Source of the DNA: Thermoguttaceae bacterium
GTDB taxonomy: Bacteria; Planctomycetota; Planctomycetia; Pirellulales; Thermoguttaceae
Direction: 5' to 3'
Assembly (NCBI GenBank): GCA_017407125.1
Contig: JAFQXE010000002.1
Location: 62,001 to 126,000, forward strand
DNA length: 64,000 nt
The notes beneath the pieces are model-generated. The model ran no database searches. It worked only from the letters and a program-made list of their open reading frames with translations, and was not told the origin of the DNA. How positions within the stretch are numbered: position 1 is the first letter of the stretch; every line of letters starts with the position of its first letter. The position numbers and the translations under genes are program-made. This document shows positions 16,560 to 26,020 of this stretch, in pieces.

Positions 16560-16720
16560 ACGCACTCGGCGTACCCGGCACGCGGCAGTCTCTGCCGCAT
16601 CCGGCGCCGAACGGCGCCGGGCTAATACTGGGAGCGCGGTAAACCCATTGTACCTGCGTAGGTCATTGCAATTGCGGCTGGGGACTGCCGCGTGCCGGCT
16701 CCCCATTGTGCAATTGCGGG
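16560..16720. repeat. GC-rich palindromic repeat, family D (copy 1)
   Basis: The words GCGGCAGTCTCTGCCGC, GGCGCCGAACGGCGCC and GGGGACTGCCGCGTGCCGGC are stem-forming, and the element ends in GGCTCCCCATTGTGCAATT. Close relatives are at 18594, 21386 and 59560. It lies between the convergent genes ending at 16544 and 16728. Confidence 0.65.
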
Positions 16721-16727
16721 GCGATTT

Positions 16728-18119
16728 TTAGAAGTTTCTCGGAATCTCATATCCCTTGGTTTCCTGACGGGAGAAGAAGGTCGCCGCCTGGTCGTCGCCG
16801 ACGATCGTTTCCGTCTTCGGATCCCATTTAATTTCTCGGTTGAGACGAGCCGCGATGCCGCACATGTGACAGGCGTTCATTGCCTGAACGTGAGAAACGA
16901 CGTCCGAAATGCACGTGCCGCCTTCGCGGACGCAGCGGATGAAGTTCTCTTTGTGTCCTTCAAACGGTTTGCCGTGGAACAGTTCCCGATAATCGTCTTC
17001 GGTGAACGCATTGGGCGGAAGCTCTTCGACCGGCTTGCCCTTGCAGCGGCCGCGGCTGACGTGGAAGCGTCCTTTGGTTCCTTCAAACAAAATGCCGTTG
17101 CCGTCTGGCGAGTGGCTGACGACGTGCATTTCAATGCCGTTGTCGAACATGCACTTGATGTCGAACCGGTCGCTGGTGTTGTAACGGTTGTCAACGGTCG
17201 GATAGCCGTCTTTGAATTCAACCGGATGATGAGCGTTTGTGCCGTCGAAGGAGACGGGACCGGTGCCGGGAGTCTGGAGATTCAAAGCCCACAAAGCGCA
17301 GTCAATGTGATGAGCGCCCCAGTCGGTGAACTTGCCGCCAGAGTATTCGTACCACCAGCGGAACTCGTAATGGCAGCGGGTCTGTCCCATGTTGCCGTCG
17401 TTGTTGTTATTCATTCCTGTTGACAGGAACTCGTAACGCGGCGCCGGACCTTGCCACATTTCCCAGTCCAGAGACGCAGGAACTTGAGCCTTCGGAATCT
17501 CGCCGGACGTGGGAGATCCGCCGATGTCGCAGACGATCTTCTTTACGTCGCCGATGTATCCCTTGCGAACCATCAACGTCGCCTTGACAAACTGATCGCG
17601 CTGGCAGCGCTGCCAGGTGCCGATCTGGAACGCTTTGCCGTACTTCTCGCAGGCGCGGCGAATGATCTGGTTTTCTTCCAGCGTCAAGGTCAGCGGCTTC
17701 TGGCAGAAGACGTGTTTGCCAGCCATGAGAGCTTCAACGGCAATCTTGACGTGCCAGTGGTCCGGCGTTACAATAGAAACAACGTCGATGTCGTCCCGTT
17801 CGAGAATTCTGCGGTAATCTTTGTAGGTGTCCGGTTTAATAACCTGTCCGTTGACTCGCTTTCCAATGCCGGAATTGACGGTTCGGGCAAGACCGTAGTT
17901 TTCGTCAACGTCGCAAAGGGCGACAATATCGACCAGACCGTTAAATCCGTGGGCGTCGCCTCGCCCCATGCTGCCGACGCCGATGCAGCCCATGCGAAGG
18001 CGGTCGCTGGGAGCCTGCGCCCAAACCGGTTTAGAGGTTGAAACAACGGGAATCGTTGTCGCCATCGCCGCCGCAACAGCCGACGTCTTAAAGAAATCTC
18101 GACGGGTTACTTGTTTCAT
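16728..18119 (-). CDS. Tat-exported Gfo/Idh/MocA-family oxidoreductase
   Basis: ATG at 18119 is chosen because GGAG lies upstream and it opens a twin-arginine signal (MKQVTRRDFFKTSAVAAAMA, later AxA before PSDRLR). The nucleotide-binding fold follows (MGCIGVGSMGRG, then VDIVALCDVDE). GKHVFCQKPLT carries the EKP-type motif as QKP, so the usual Glu is Gln. WWYEYSGGKFTDWGAHHID is the substrate-side block typical of planctomycete members. It probably oxidises a sugar derivative in the periplasm using a tightly bound NAD(P). Planctomycetes carry many paralogues, so the substrate is unknown. The gene is monocistronic. Confidence 0.88.
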   Translation of the reverse strand: MKQVTRRDFFKTSAVAAAMATTIPVVSTSKPVWAQAPSDRLRMGCIGVGSMGRGDAHGFNGLVDIVALCDVDENYGLARTVNSGIGKRVNGQVIKPDTYKDYRRILERDDIDVVSIVTPDHWHVKIAVEALMAGKHVFCQKPLTLTLEENQIIRRACEKYGKAFQIGTWQRCQRDQFVKATLMVRKGYIGDVKKIVCDIGGSPTSGEIPKAQVPASLDWEMWQGPAPRYEFLSTGMNNNNDGNMGQTRCHYEFRWWYEYSGGKFTDWGAHHIDCALWALNLQTPGTGPVSFDGTNAHHPVEFKDGYPTVDNRYNTSDRFDIKCMFDNGIEMHVVSHSPDGNGILFEGTKGRFHVSRGRCKGKPVEELPPNAFTEDDYRELFHGKPFEGHKENFIRCVREGGTCISDVVSHVQAMNACHMCGIAARLNREIKWDPKTETIVGDDQAATFFSRQETKGYEIPRNF

Positions 18120-18470
18120 GTGGTTATCTCCTGAAAATACTGAAAAAGGGGGAATCAATGCAAAATATCGAAATCATCGATCGCGGGGTTTTTGCCCCCG
18201 TAACCCAAAATTCGCATTCTATAACTATTCCTGATTATACCCGAAATGCAATTCGATTGTAAAATCTGGACGGGAAAAACCGAAAAATAACGAAAAAAAA
18301 GTTTAGAGCGTTTGCGGGTTATACGGGTTGAGCGGGAAAATACGGAGGGTCGACGTCCTCGTCGACCGCAGGCGTCCTCGCCTGCATCGCCGTAGGCGAT
18401 AAACCTCACGCGGAGACGCGGAGACGCGGAGGATGTTCGTGAAGTTTTAAAAACACGAACGGCGCAATCT
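18120..18470. other. Gene-free region with small palindromes
   Basis: Upstream of the oxidoreductase start the sequence is AT-rich, then contains GGTCGACGTCCTCGTCGACC, GCAGGCGTCCTCGCCTGC and the repeated GGAGACGCGGAGACGCGGAG. An open minus-strand frame here is made of these repeats and is not accepted as a gene. Confidence 0.5.
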
Positions 18471-18594
18471 GGGAGGATTCTGGGAGAACGCTGGGAGGAT
18501 TCTGGGAAATCCAAATTCTTCCCAGCAACTGCCAGAGAATTCCCAGCAGTTCCCAGAGAATTCCCAGCAGTTCCCAGAGAATTCCCAGCTTTTT
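18470..18594. repeat. Tandem and inverted repeat of CCCAGCAGTT units
   Basis: A 21-base unit (AGAGAATTCCCAGCAGTTCCC) is repeated about two and a half times. It is preceded by two TGGGAGGATTCTGGGA units that are near reverse complements, so the block can fold into a long hairpin. Confidence 0.7.
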
Positions 18595-18645
18595 TCTTTT
18601 GCGGCAGGGGACTGCCGCGAGCCGGCTCCCCGATGTGCAATTCCA
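18594..18645. repeat. GC-rich palindromic repeat, family D (copy 2)
   Basis: TTGCGGCAGGGGACTGCCGC is followed by GAGCCGGCTCCCCGATGTGCAATT, nearly the same as the ends of the copies at 16560 and 21386. Confidence 0.65.
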
Positions 18646-18759
18646 ATTTCTTTCCCCTTGACGAAAATTTGATTCTATATATAATTATGACTTAAATTTG
18701 GCAAGAGTATATAACCGCTTGCCGCTAACCACTAACCTCCCCATTTTTAGCCACAAATC

Positions 18760-21381
18760 ATGAAAACCAGCGAATTACGTGAAAAGTACCTCTCGTTCTT
18801 CGAATCGAAAGGCTGCGTCCGACGTCCCAGCGACGTCCTTGTTCCCCGATGGGATCCGTCTGTTTTGTTTACTCCCGCAGGCATGAACCAGTTCAAGGAT
18901 CATTTCCTCGGCAAAGTCAAGCTGGACTTCACTCGGGCAACGACGTGCCAGAAATGCCTTCGCACCGGCGACATCGACAACGTCGGGCGGACAGCGTACC
19001 ATCACACCTTCTTTGAAATGCTGGGCAACTTCAGTTTTGGAGATTACTTCAAGCGGGAAGCCATCAACTGGGCGTGGGAGTTCCTGACCGATAAAAAATG
19101 GCTCGGGCTGCCCAAAGAGACGCTGACCGTTACCGTCTACAAGGACGACGACGAAGCGTACAACATCTGGAATAACGAAATTGGTCTGGATCAGTCCTGC
19201 ATTTCCCGTCTGGAAGAGGACGAAAACTTCTGGCCGGCGTCCTGCCCGTCGGAAGGCCCGGACGGCGTCTGCGGTCCGTGCTCGGAAATTTACTATCACA
19301 CTCCCATCGGAGAAGTCGAAATCTGGAACCTCGTCTTTACGCAGTTCAACCGTAAAGGGAACCCGCCAAACAACCTCTTCCCGCTGCCCAGCAAAAACAT
19401 CGACACCGGCATGGGCTTGGAACGCGCGGCGTCCGCCTTGCAGGGTGTAACGACCAACTACCACATCGACATTTTGCTGCCGATCGTTTACGCGTCCGCT
19501 GACGTTGTCGGCGTCAAATACAACTACGACGACCCGAAAGACGAAAACGGCCGCCGTTTGCGCCGCATTACAGACCACATTCGCGCCTGTACGTTCGCCA
19601 TTCACGAAAACGTCTACCCCGGCCCCAACAAGGAAGAGTACGTCATTAAACGTCTGCTTCGCCGCGCGTCTCTGGACGGGCATCAGATGGGCGTCAAGGA
19701 ACCGTTCCTGTACAAAATCGTTCCCGCCGTTGTCGAAATGATGAAAGACCAGTATCCCGAACTGGAAGAAACGGTCGAACGCGTTCAGGAAGTCATTAAG
19801 GGAGAAGAAGCCAACTTCTTAACGACTATCGACGGCGGCGTCAACCATATCGACAAAGTCTTTGCGCGTTTGGAAACGGCGGAAACCAAAGTCATTGCCG
19901 GCGACGAAGCGGCTGAACTCTACACAACCTACGGCGTCCCGCCAGAGCTGTTTGCCGCCATGGGCGCTGACAAAGGCTACGATTTCGACTGGGACGGATA
20001 CAAAGCCGCCATGGAAGAACACGCCAAGCAGTCCGGCGCCGGCAACAGAAAAGAGCTGTTCAAGTCCGGTCCGCTGGACGACCTGAAAAAGCAGCTGCGT
20101 CAAACCCCGTTCGTCGGATACGAAAAGCTCGAAGCCCAGGCTATCGTCATGGGAATTCTGGCTGACGGCGAGCTGGTTGAAGAGCTGTCAGACACAACCG
20201 TTTTGAACGTCGCAGTCGTCCTCAACTCCACGCCGTTCTATGCGGAAAAAGGCGGTCAGATGCCGGATACCGGAACGCTTACCGTTGGCGACATGGTCTT
20301 TGAAGTTACCAACGTTCAGCAAGACTCCGGTCTGGTTCTCCATATCGGTCAGCTCAAGTCCGGAACGCTCACAAACGGCTCTCAGGTCATGGCGTCGGTC
20401 AACGCCAAACGCCGAGCGGCTGTCTCGCGCGCGCACTCTGCAACGCACTTGCTCCATTACGCTTTGCAAAAACATCTAGGCGCTCACGCTCAACAACGCG
20501 GTTCCAAGGTAGACGAAGACGTTCTGCGATTTGACTTTACTCACCCCAAGCCTATTACAACCGAACAGATACAGGCAATCGAACGAGAAGTCAACCAGCT
20601 TGTTCTAGACGCGAATTTCGTTGAAAGTCAGGAAATGCCGATTGCTCAAGCTCGAGAAGCTGGCGCGACAATGCTTTTCGGTGAAAAATACCCGGATATC
20701 GTCCGCGTTGTTACAATGGGCGGGTCTAAAGAACTCTGCGGTGGAACGCACTTATACAATACCGCAATGGTCGGTGGATTCCGTGTCATCTCCGAAGAAG
20801 CGGTTTCTGCCGGAACGCGCCGCATTGTCGCTTGGACAGGAGAAAAAGCTATTGACCTGAGTTCCATGAGAATCGCCGCCATCACTAAAGTGTGCTCTTT
20901 ACTCCGTTGCGCCCCTGAACAGATTGTCAATCGCATTGAGGCAATGCAGACGGAACTCAAAAAACTCAAAAAGCAAGCCAGCGCCACCGCCAAGGCGGAC
21001 GACGGCATGATCCTTGATTCCCTTATCGCCAAGGCAGAAAAGATCGGCGACACGCTGTACATCGTTCAAAAGCTCCGCAACGTTCCCGCAGACGCCCTTC
21101 GCGACGCCATCGACGGAATTCGCCGCAAGGTCAACGCGCCGTGCGCTGTCATGTTCGCTGTGATTAACGAGGACGACAAACTCCTGCTCATGGCGGGCTT
21201 GAACAAAGACCTCGTCGCCCGCGGGCTGGACGCCGTCAAATGGATTCGCCCGGTTGCCGCGCTCGTCAAAGGCGGAGGCGGCGGACGTCCTGACCTCGCT
21301 CAGGCAGGCGGAAAAGACCTCTCCGGTCTCGACAACGCCCTGGCAGAAGCCAAAAAACAGCTCGAAGCGATGTTAGGATAA
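18760..21381 (+). CDS. alaS: Alanyl-tRNA synthetase
   Basis: This 873-residue protein is full length for bacterial AlaRS. The class II catalytic core starts at residue 1 (SELREKYLSFFESKG, FTPAGMNQFKDHFLG, FEMLGNFSFGDYFK). The editing domain has the zinc-binding HSATH motif and CGGTH, and the C-terminal region ends in the Gly-rich block KGGGGGRPDLAQAGG. It charges tRNA-Ala and clears mischarged Ser and Gly. The ATG at 18760 has no Shine-Dalgarno site; the leader just before it (CTAACCTCCCC) resembles the pyrimidine leaders of other genes here. The two neighbours are repeat-rich gaps, so it is transcribed alone. Confidence 0.97.
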   Translation: MKTSELREKYLSFFESKGCVRRPSDVLVPRWDPSVLFTPAGMNQFKDHFLGKVKLDFTRATTCQKCLRTGDIDNVGRTAYHHTFFEMLGNFSFGDYFKREAINWAWEFLTDKKWLGLPKETLTVTVYKDDDEAYNIWNNEIGLDQSCISRLEEDENFWPASCPSEGPDGVCGPCSEIYYHTPIGEVEIWNLVFTQFNRKGNPPNNLFPLPSKNIDTGMGLERAASALQGVTTNYHIDILLPIVYASADVVGVKYNYDDPKDENGRRLRRITDHIRACTFAIHENVYPGPNKEEYVIKRLLRRASLDGHQMGVKEPFLYKIVPAVVEMMKDQYPELEETVERVQEVIKGEEANFLTTIDGGVNHIDKVFARLETAETKVIAGDEAAELYTTYGVPPELFAAMGADKGYDFDWDGYKAAMEEHAKQSGAGNRKELFKSGPLDDLKKQLRQTPFVGYEKLEAQAIVMGILADGELVEELSDTTVLNVAVVLNSTPFYAEKGGQMPDTGTLTVGDMVFEVTNVQQDSGLVLHIGQLKSGTLTNGSQVMASVNAKRRAAVSRAHSATHLLHYALQKHLGAHAQQRGSKVDEDVLRFDFTHPKPITTEQIQAIEREVNQLVLDANFVESQEMPIAQAREAGATMLFGEKYPDIVRVVTMGGSKELCGGTHLYNTAMVGGFRVISEEAVSAGTRRIVAWTGEKAIDLSSMRIAAITKVCSLLRCAPEQIVNRIEAMQTELKKLKKQASATAKADDGMILDSLIAKAEKIGDTLYIVQKLRNVPADALRDAIDGIRRKVNAPCAVMFAVINEDDKLLLMAGLNKDLVARGLDAVKWIRPVAALVKGGGGGRPDLAQAGGKDLSGLDNALAEAKKQLEAMLG

Positions 21382-21385
21382 ATTT

Positions 21386-21483
21386 CGGGGACTGCGGCGG
21401 CTTGACGCCGCCTTGTCCAACGCCCCGCTGAACAACTACGTTGAGTCCGGATCGCGGCAGTCCCCTGCCGCAAAAGAAATTTC
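21386..21483. repeat. GC-rich palindromic repeat, family D (copy 3)
   Basis: GGCGGCTTGACGCCGCC and GCGGCAGTCCCCTGCCGC form stems immediately after the alaS stop, in a block that also contains GGGGACTGCGG. Confidence 0.6.
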
Positions 21484-21501
21484 AATGTGACATTTCGGAG
21501 T

Positions 21502-21537
21502 GCGAGAGGGAAGCGTAAGCGGAACTCTCGCTTTTTT
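21502..21537 (+). terminator. Rho-independent terminator downstream of alaS
   Basis: The stem GCGAGAG with CTCTCGC encloses 16 bases and is followed by six Ts. It lies 120 bases after the alaS stop. Confidence 0.65.
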
Positions 21538-21689
21538 CTTAATTAGAATTTCTCAAACCGTCAAGCGCAGCTTGATACAGAAATTTACGGTCTTGACGGC
21601 AAGCCGTCAAGTTGTAGCCCGAGGACGGGCTACATCCAGAGAAGGTTTTCTTCTGCGTCGGTTTGGTATGTACACTTCTCAACGTTTTG
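21538..21689. other. Repeat-like intergenic DNA
   Basis: GACGGCAAGCCGTC and GTAGCCCGAGGACGGGCTAC are short perfect or near-perfect palindromes. No gene is seen between the alaS terminator and the POT transporter. Confidence 0.4.
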
Positions 21690-21753
21690 TTCGCCTATCG
21701 GCGAATGCGTAATTCCGCTCCCGCTGGTCGCTGCATTACCGCCTTCCATTTCT
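21690..21753. repeat. 64-base dispersed element, family E (copy 1)
   Basis: From TTCGCC-TATC-GGCGAA through GCGTAATTCCGCTCCC to CATTACCGCCTTCCATTTCT this matches 24887-24950 with only a few differences. It lies about 50 bases beyond the 3' end of the POT transporter. Confidence 0.8.
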
Positions 21754-21805
21754 TTGCGTACTGTGCGTTCTTTGCGGCTAAAAATTCTTTAGCGTCTACG
21801 CGCTA

Positions 21806-23215
21806 TTATTCCGCCGTCTCCGGTTCGTCGTCCTGGAGAATCGTCTGTTCCTGGAAGTTGCGGGAGATCAGGAAGAATCCGACGACGTCTACGACCAGCA
21901 GAACGAAGAATAACATGTAGTAGTTCGTTCCCTTAAGGCAGGCGAAATGGGCGTTTTTGTCGATGAGCATGTTCAGCGAGCCAACCAGCAGGTTTCCAAT
22001 GGCGATCGGCATCGTATAGAAACTCATAATCAAGGACTTCATCGTTTTTGGCGCCTGTTTGTACGCCAGTTCCAACGAGGATACGGAAATGAGAATCTCG
22101 GCAACGGTAATAATTATGTACGCCAAAATCTGCCACGACTGGTTGAGCGCAATAACGTCGCCCTGCCGGTGATATTCAAAATACAGCGGGAACGCCGCTG
22201 CAATCGCGCCGATAATCAGACCAAATTTGATTTTTCGGACAAGCGTCAGGTTGATAAACTTGTTAATAAACGGATAAACCGCGACCGTAAAGAGAGGAAT
22301 CAACCCCAAAATCAAAGCGGGATTGAGCGCCTGCATCTGGTCGGGAAGGATTTCAAAATTCCGAACGCTGTCCGGGAGGAACGTACATTGATAGAAAATT
22401 CGCGAGTCCATGCTGTCGCCCTGCTCGACCCAGCGGGAGCCGGTCTGGTCGTACATCGCCCAGAACGGGACAAGGAACAGATAAATCAACAGAACTTTTC
22501 CGATAGCCTGCAGTCCTTCCTTGCTTTTGATTTCTTTGAGGAAATTATTGGTCGAGACGGTTCGCTTGGCGTACTTCTTTCTGCCGAGCCAAAAGACCAG
22601 CGTCGCAATCGCCATTAAAATGCCGGGTACGCCAAACGCGACGTGAGGCCCGTATTTTTCTCTCAGCCAGGGCGTCAAGAGCGTCGAAAAGAAAGACCCG
22701 AAGTTAATCGCCAGATAAAACCAGTTGTAAATGTTCGACATCAAGCTTTGGTTTGACGAATTAAACTGGTCGCCGACGAACGACGATACGCACGATTTAA
22801 TTCCGCCTGACCCCAACGCGATAACCGTCAACCCGAGCAGCAGCGCGCCCTTTTGCGTCATGCCGATAGCCTCGCACGGCAGCGCCAGCACAAGGTGCCC
22901 AACGCAGTAAACCAGCGACAGATAAAAAATAACCTTGTATTTCCCCCAGAACAGGTCAGCCAGCAGCGCGCCGAAAAACGGCAGGAAGTACACCGCGAAG
23001 TTGAACATGTGAATCACTCCCGTCGCTTCCTCTTTGGACATCGGCGTTAAGAGGGATTGCGTCATGTACAGCATCAAAATCGTTTTCATGCCGTAGAACG
23101 AAAATCGTTCCGCCGCCTCGTTCCCGATAATATACGGAATGCCCGCTGGCAGCTTGGGCTTTTCTTCTGACGGAACTTCGTTATTGACCAATACAGCGTC
23201 GTTTGTTTGACTCAT
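21806..23215 (-). CDS. POT-family proton-dependent oligopeptide transporter
   Basis: This 469-residue MFS protein has about 12 to 14 membrane segments. The POT proton-coupling motif ExxER appears near residues 33-37 (GNEAAERFSFYGMK). The second POT signature lies in GTVIALGSGGIKSC-like and FNWFYLAINFGSF-like form (here IALGSGGIKSCVSSFVGDQF and YNWFYLAINFGSF). It imports di- and tripeptides driven by the proton gradient across the inner membrane. The start ATG at 23215 lies directly after a CCCTACTCCCTAACCTCCC leader with no Shine-Dalgarno site. The gene is convergent with alaS. Confidence 0.9.
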   Translation of the reverse strand: MSQTNDAVLVNNEVPSEEKPKLPAGIPYIIGNEAAERFSFYGMKTILMLYMTQSLLTPMSKEEATGVIHMFNFAVYFLPFFGALLADLFWGKYKVIFYLSLVYCVGHLVLALPCEAIGMTQKGALLLGLTVIALGSGGIKSCVSSFVGDQFNSSNQSLMSNIYNWFYLAINFGSFFSTLLTPWLREKYGPHVAFGVPGILMAIATLVFWLGRKKYAKRTVSTNNFLKEIKSKEGLQAIGKVLLIYLFLVPFWAMYDQTGSRWVEQGDSMDSRIFYQCTFLPDSVRNFEILPDQMQALNPALILGLIPLFTVAVYPFINKFINLTLVRKIKFGLIIGAIAAAFPLYFEYHRQGDVIALNQSWQILAYIIITVAEILISVSSLELAYKQAPKTMKSLIMSFYTMPIAIGNLLVGSLNMLIDKNAHFACLKGTNYYMLFFVLLVVDVVGFFLISRNFQEQTILQDDEPETAE

Positions 23216-23395
23216 GGGAGGTTAGGGAGTAGGGAATAGGGAGTAGGGAATAGGGGAAGCTATTAGCTGCTAGCTATTAGCCATTAGCTCGGTTAATAGT
23301 AATTCTTAGTGTTAACGGTTAAAGTTTGAATCAATAATCACAAAGCTAAAAGCTAGAAGCTAGTAGCTAGAAGCTAGTAGCTAGAAGCTAAATTA
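23216..23395. repeat. CTAG-rich repeat and pyrimidine leader, family B (copy 3)
   Basis: Read on the minus strand, GCTAG-rich repeats precede CTATTCCCTACTCCCT and then the ATG of the POT transporter. On the plus strand AGCTAGAAGCTAGTAGCTAG is repeated several times. Confidence 0.7.
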
Positions 23396-24808
23396 TTAGC
23401 TCAGCGCCGCCGCGACGTCGTTGGAAACGATTACGCCGTAGTTGACTGCGCCCAGCCAGCCGGACATGATAATCCCGACCGAGCCGGTATGGTACAGCCC
23501 GGCGATCTGGTCTGGCAGATGTCGGCTGACGTCCAGACCTTCAAACTTCGTACCGAAACTCGCGCCGGCAAGATGGAGCGTGTATCGCTGGAACGTCTTC
23601 GGCGTTGCCGCTTCTGTGTAAATCGCCCGTTGGTGAATGTTGGGGACGTACTTTTCCAGAGCGTCTAAAGTCGTGTTAATCAAGTCCTGTTTGGATTCCT
23701 TGTAACGTTCCGGCGAGAGGTTGTTCCAGTCGGCGAAATTTGCGTTGGAACTGGCGACAATCGCGCATCGGTTAACGCCGGGGCGCGTTTTGGGATAGTA
23801 GAACGAGTACGTTCTGCTGGTAATGTTTCGTGACAAAAGCATGTCGGTGTCGAATTCCGGCGCGACGGACGTAAAGAGCAAATCGCCGCAGACGTCTTCG
23901 TCGAGCATGTCCCCTTCCGCCATTCCGATATAAACCTGGGTGGAGGAGTTGTTGACTCGCACCGATTTCGCCTGTTGAATGAAATTGGGGTCGAAATGGA
24001 ACCCGCCGACCATGTCGAAAATCGTCGTCAGCAGGTTGCCGTTAGAGACGACCGCCCGGGTTTTGACAATCCTTTTCCCGTCAGGCGTAGCCAGCATAAC
24101 GGACGACACCTTGCGTTTCCCGTCGCTTTCGTCAACGTCAATGCCGACCGCTTTTGTTCTCATGGAAATATCGACGCCGTTTTTGAGCATTTCCGCCTTC
24201 ATCAGCTCGATAAGCTGATCCGTCCCGCCGGAAAACGTAAAAACGCCTTTGGACATGAAGTTGGAAAACACGATTCCGTACGACACCGCCGGGTCGTCCA
24301 GCGTCGAGCCGTTAGCGTAGGTAATCGGCTCCATCAGCAGACGAACGACGTCTTTTCTTCCCGGGAAATGCTGCTCAAACAGATCGCGGGCGGTCAGCGT
24401 CAAATCGTCTGTGAAGTTCATCGATCGGGCGTGGTCAAAAAACGCGACTACATTCTCTCGAGGCACGTTGAATTTATTGACCAGCAGTTCCGTGAAGTCT
24501 TCCCGGTTAAACGTCGTCGTGAGCGAAAACATCGGGTTGTCAAACTTGATGTTTTTCAGCTGAACGATGCGGTCGGCGATTTCCTTCGTCCAGTAGCGGC
24601 GGCAGGATTTAATCATCCCGACGGGGAACCCGTGCAGCGAGACGTCGAAAATCAGCCCTCCCGGACGACGAAACCACGCCGCCAGCCCGCCGAGCTGAAA
24701 ATGCTGTTCGCATAAAAGAACCTTGAACCCGCTGCGCGCCAGCGTATTCGCCGCCGTCATGCCGCCAAGCCCTGAGCCGATTACAATGATGTCGTATGAA
24801 TCTTGCAT
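23396..24808 (-). CDS. CrtI/phytoene-desaturase-like FAD-dependent oxidoreductase
   Basis: This 470-residue flavoprotein has an N-terminal dinucleotide fold ([20 protein letters not shown], then [11 protein letters not shown]). It has the middle [12 protein letters not shown] block and the C-terminal [22 protein letters not shown] that closes the FAD site in carotenoid desaturases, isomerases and related amine oxidases. It probably desaturates, isomerises or saturates a hydrophobic isoprenoid or retinoid. No carotenoid genes are adjacent, so the substrate is open. It lies between repeats and may share a transcript with nusB upstream on the minus strand. Confidence 0.82.
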   Translation of the reverse strand: MQDSYDIIVIGSGLGGMTAANTLARSGFKVLLCEQHFQLGGLAAWFRRPGGLIFDVSLHGFPVGMIKSCRRYWTKEIADRIVQLKNIKFDNPMFSLTTTFNREDFTELLVNKFNVPRENVVAFFDHARSMNFTDDLTLTARDLFEQHFPGRKDVVRLLMEPITYANGSTLDDPAVSYGIVFSNFMSKGVFTFSGGTDQLIELMKAEMLKNGVDISMRTKAVGIDVDESDGKRKVSSVMLATPDGKRIVKTRAVVSNGNLLTTIFDMVGGFHFDPNFIQQAKSVRVNNSSTQVYIGMAEGDMLDEDVCGDLLFTSVAPEFDTDMLLSRNITSRTYSFYYPKTRPGVNRCAIVASSNANFADWNNLSPERYKESKQDLINTTLDALEKYVPNIHQRAIYTEAATPKTFQRYTLHLAGASFGTKFEGLDVSRHLPDQIAGLYHTGSVGIIMSGWLGAVNYGVIVSNDVAAALS

Positions 24809-24886
24809 GTTTTTTGAGTTGCGAGTTGCGAGTTGCGAGATTTACTGTCTCTCTCACAAAACTCCTATCTATTATCTTGCGTTTGG
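24809..24886. repeat. GTTGCGA tandem repeat
   Basis: TGAGTTGCGAGTTGCGAGTT is a short tandem of a 7-base unit. The same words occur at 40857 and 43944, there joined to family A repeats. Confidence 0.5.
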
Positions 24887-24950
24887 TTCGCCTTCGGCGA
24901 ACTGCGTAATTCCGCTCCCGATGGTCGCTTCATTACCGCCTTCCATTTCT
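24887..24950. repeat. 64-base dispersed element, family E (copy 2)
   Basis: This is a near-identical copy of 21690-21753. It abuts the stop codon of nusB at 24949 on the minus strand. Confidence 0.8.
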
Positions 24951-25428
24951 ATTTCCTCTCTCTTGCGATTTTGTCTAATATTCCGTTGACAAACGCAGCG
25001 GAATTTTCCGAGCCAAACATTTTGGCAATTTCGACCGCTTCGTTAATGACAATCGCTGCGGGCGTGTCGGTATAAAGCAGTTCGAAAGCGCCAACGCGAA
25101 GAGCGTTTCTGTCCGTAAGAGCCATTCGAGCGAGCGTCCAGTTTTCAGCGTGCGATATAATCTTCTCGTCGATTTCAGCCTTGTGCTTGCGGACGCCGTC
25201 GATGAGGTTCATCGCCATTTCGACCTGTTTCGGACCGCGGAGCGTGTCGCGAATCATGCCCTCGTCGAGTTCCGCCGTCAAATCGGAATCCGGGGCTTGC
25301 GGGTTGGCGTCGTCCTGAACGCACATCTGAAACGCGACAATGCGCGCTCGAGTGCGTTTGTCCATTTTTTGCAAGGCTTCTTTATCTTCGTCTTCCGGAA
25401 TATAGGAGGGAAGCGGATGGTCAGTCAT
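24949..25428 (-). CDS. nusB: Transcription antitermination factor NusB
   Basis: This is a 159-residue protein with the NusB fold. The first helix is at residues 20-35 (KMDKRTRARIVAFQMCVQ), followed by an acidic insert. The conserved C-terminal part reads MALTDRNALRVGAFELLYTD, then PAAIVINEAVEIAKMFGSEN and FVNGILDK. It binds boxA RNA with NusE/S10 during rRNA antitermination. The N-terminal extension of about 20 residues before the first helix is longer than in E. coli. There is no strong ribosome site. The stop touches a family E repeat. Confidence 0.95.
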   Translation of the reverse strand: MTDHPLPSYIPEDEDKEALQKMDKRTRARIVAFQMCVQDDANPQAPDSDLTAELDEGMIRDTLRGPKQVEMAMNLIDGVRKHKAEIDEKIISHAENWTLARMALTDRNALRVGAFELLYTDTPAAIVINEAVEIAKMFGSENSAAFVNGILDKIARERK

Positions 25429-25551
25429 ATTGGTAATCAGGGATTTAAGTTAAGAAATATTTACTTCGACGTTTAAGTATATATATTATAGCGGATTGAA
25501 TTGGTCGGTCAAGGGATACAACTATAAAATATAGGCGAACCGAGAACTAAA

Positions 25552-26016
25552 GGCGAGCCGGGAACGTCAGTTCCCGGGCTTTAGCGACAAACATCTATTT
25601 TTCGCTCATTGGTTGTCGGTCGTATACCCACGAGTTGACACCCGTGGCTCGCCCAAAACAAACTATAGGCGAGCCGGGAACGTAAGTTCCCGGGCTTAGC
25701 GACAAACGACTAATTTTCGCTCATTGGTTATCGGTCGTACACCCACGGGTTAACCCCCGTGGCTCGCCCAAAACAAACTAAAGGCGAGCCGGGAACGTAA
25801 GTTCCCGGGCTTAGCGACAAACGACTATTTTTCGCTCGTTGGTTTTCGGTCGTATACCCACGGGTTGACACCCGTGGCTCGCCGGGGTTATCATATAGGC
25901 GAGCCGGGAACTAAAGGCGAGCCGGGAACGTAAGTTCCCGGACTTAGCGACAAACATCTAATTATCGCTCGTTGGTTATTGGTCGTATACCCACGGGTTA
26001 ACACCCGTGGCTCGCC
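25552..26016. repeat. REP-like array of four ~100-base units (family C)
   Basis: Four units (about 25552-25653, 25668-25768, 25783-25883, 25916-26016) each begin GGCGAGCCGGGAACGTAAGT and end ACACCCGTGGCTCGCC. Each unit holds two hairpins (GGGAACGTAAGTTCCC and CCACGGGTTAACACCCGTGG) joined by GACAAAC...TTGGTTATCGGTCG. A truncated unit lies at 25897. The array ends four bases before the stop of the presumed REP transposase. Confidence 0.85.
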
Positions 26017-26020
26017 TGGA

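Noticed and set aside
18155..18646. 163-codon minus-strand frame upstream of alaS
   Set aside because: Most of it is translated from the tandem and palindromic repeats (LGTAGNSLGTAGNS-like), so it is not considered a gene.
25552..26016. Possible CRISPR array
   Set aside because: The units are about 100 bases with two internal hairpins and near-identical content; there are no unique spacers and no cas genes. It is better explained by REP elements of the RAYT.
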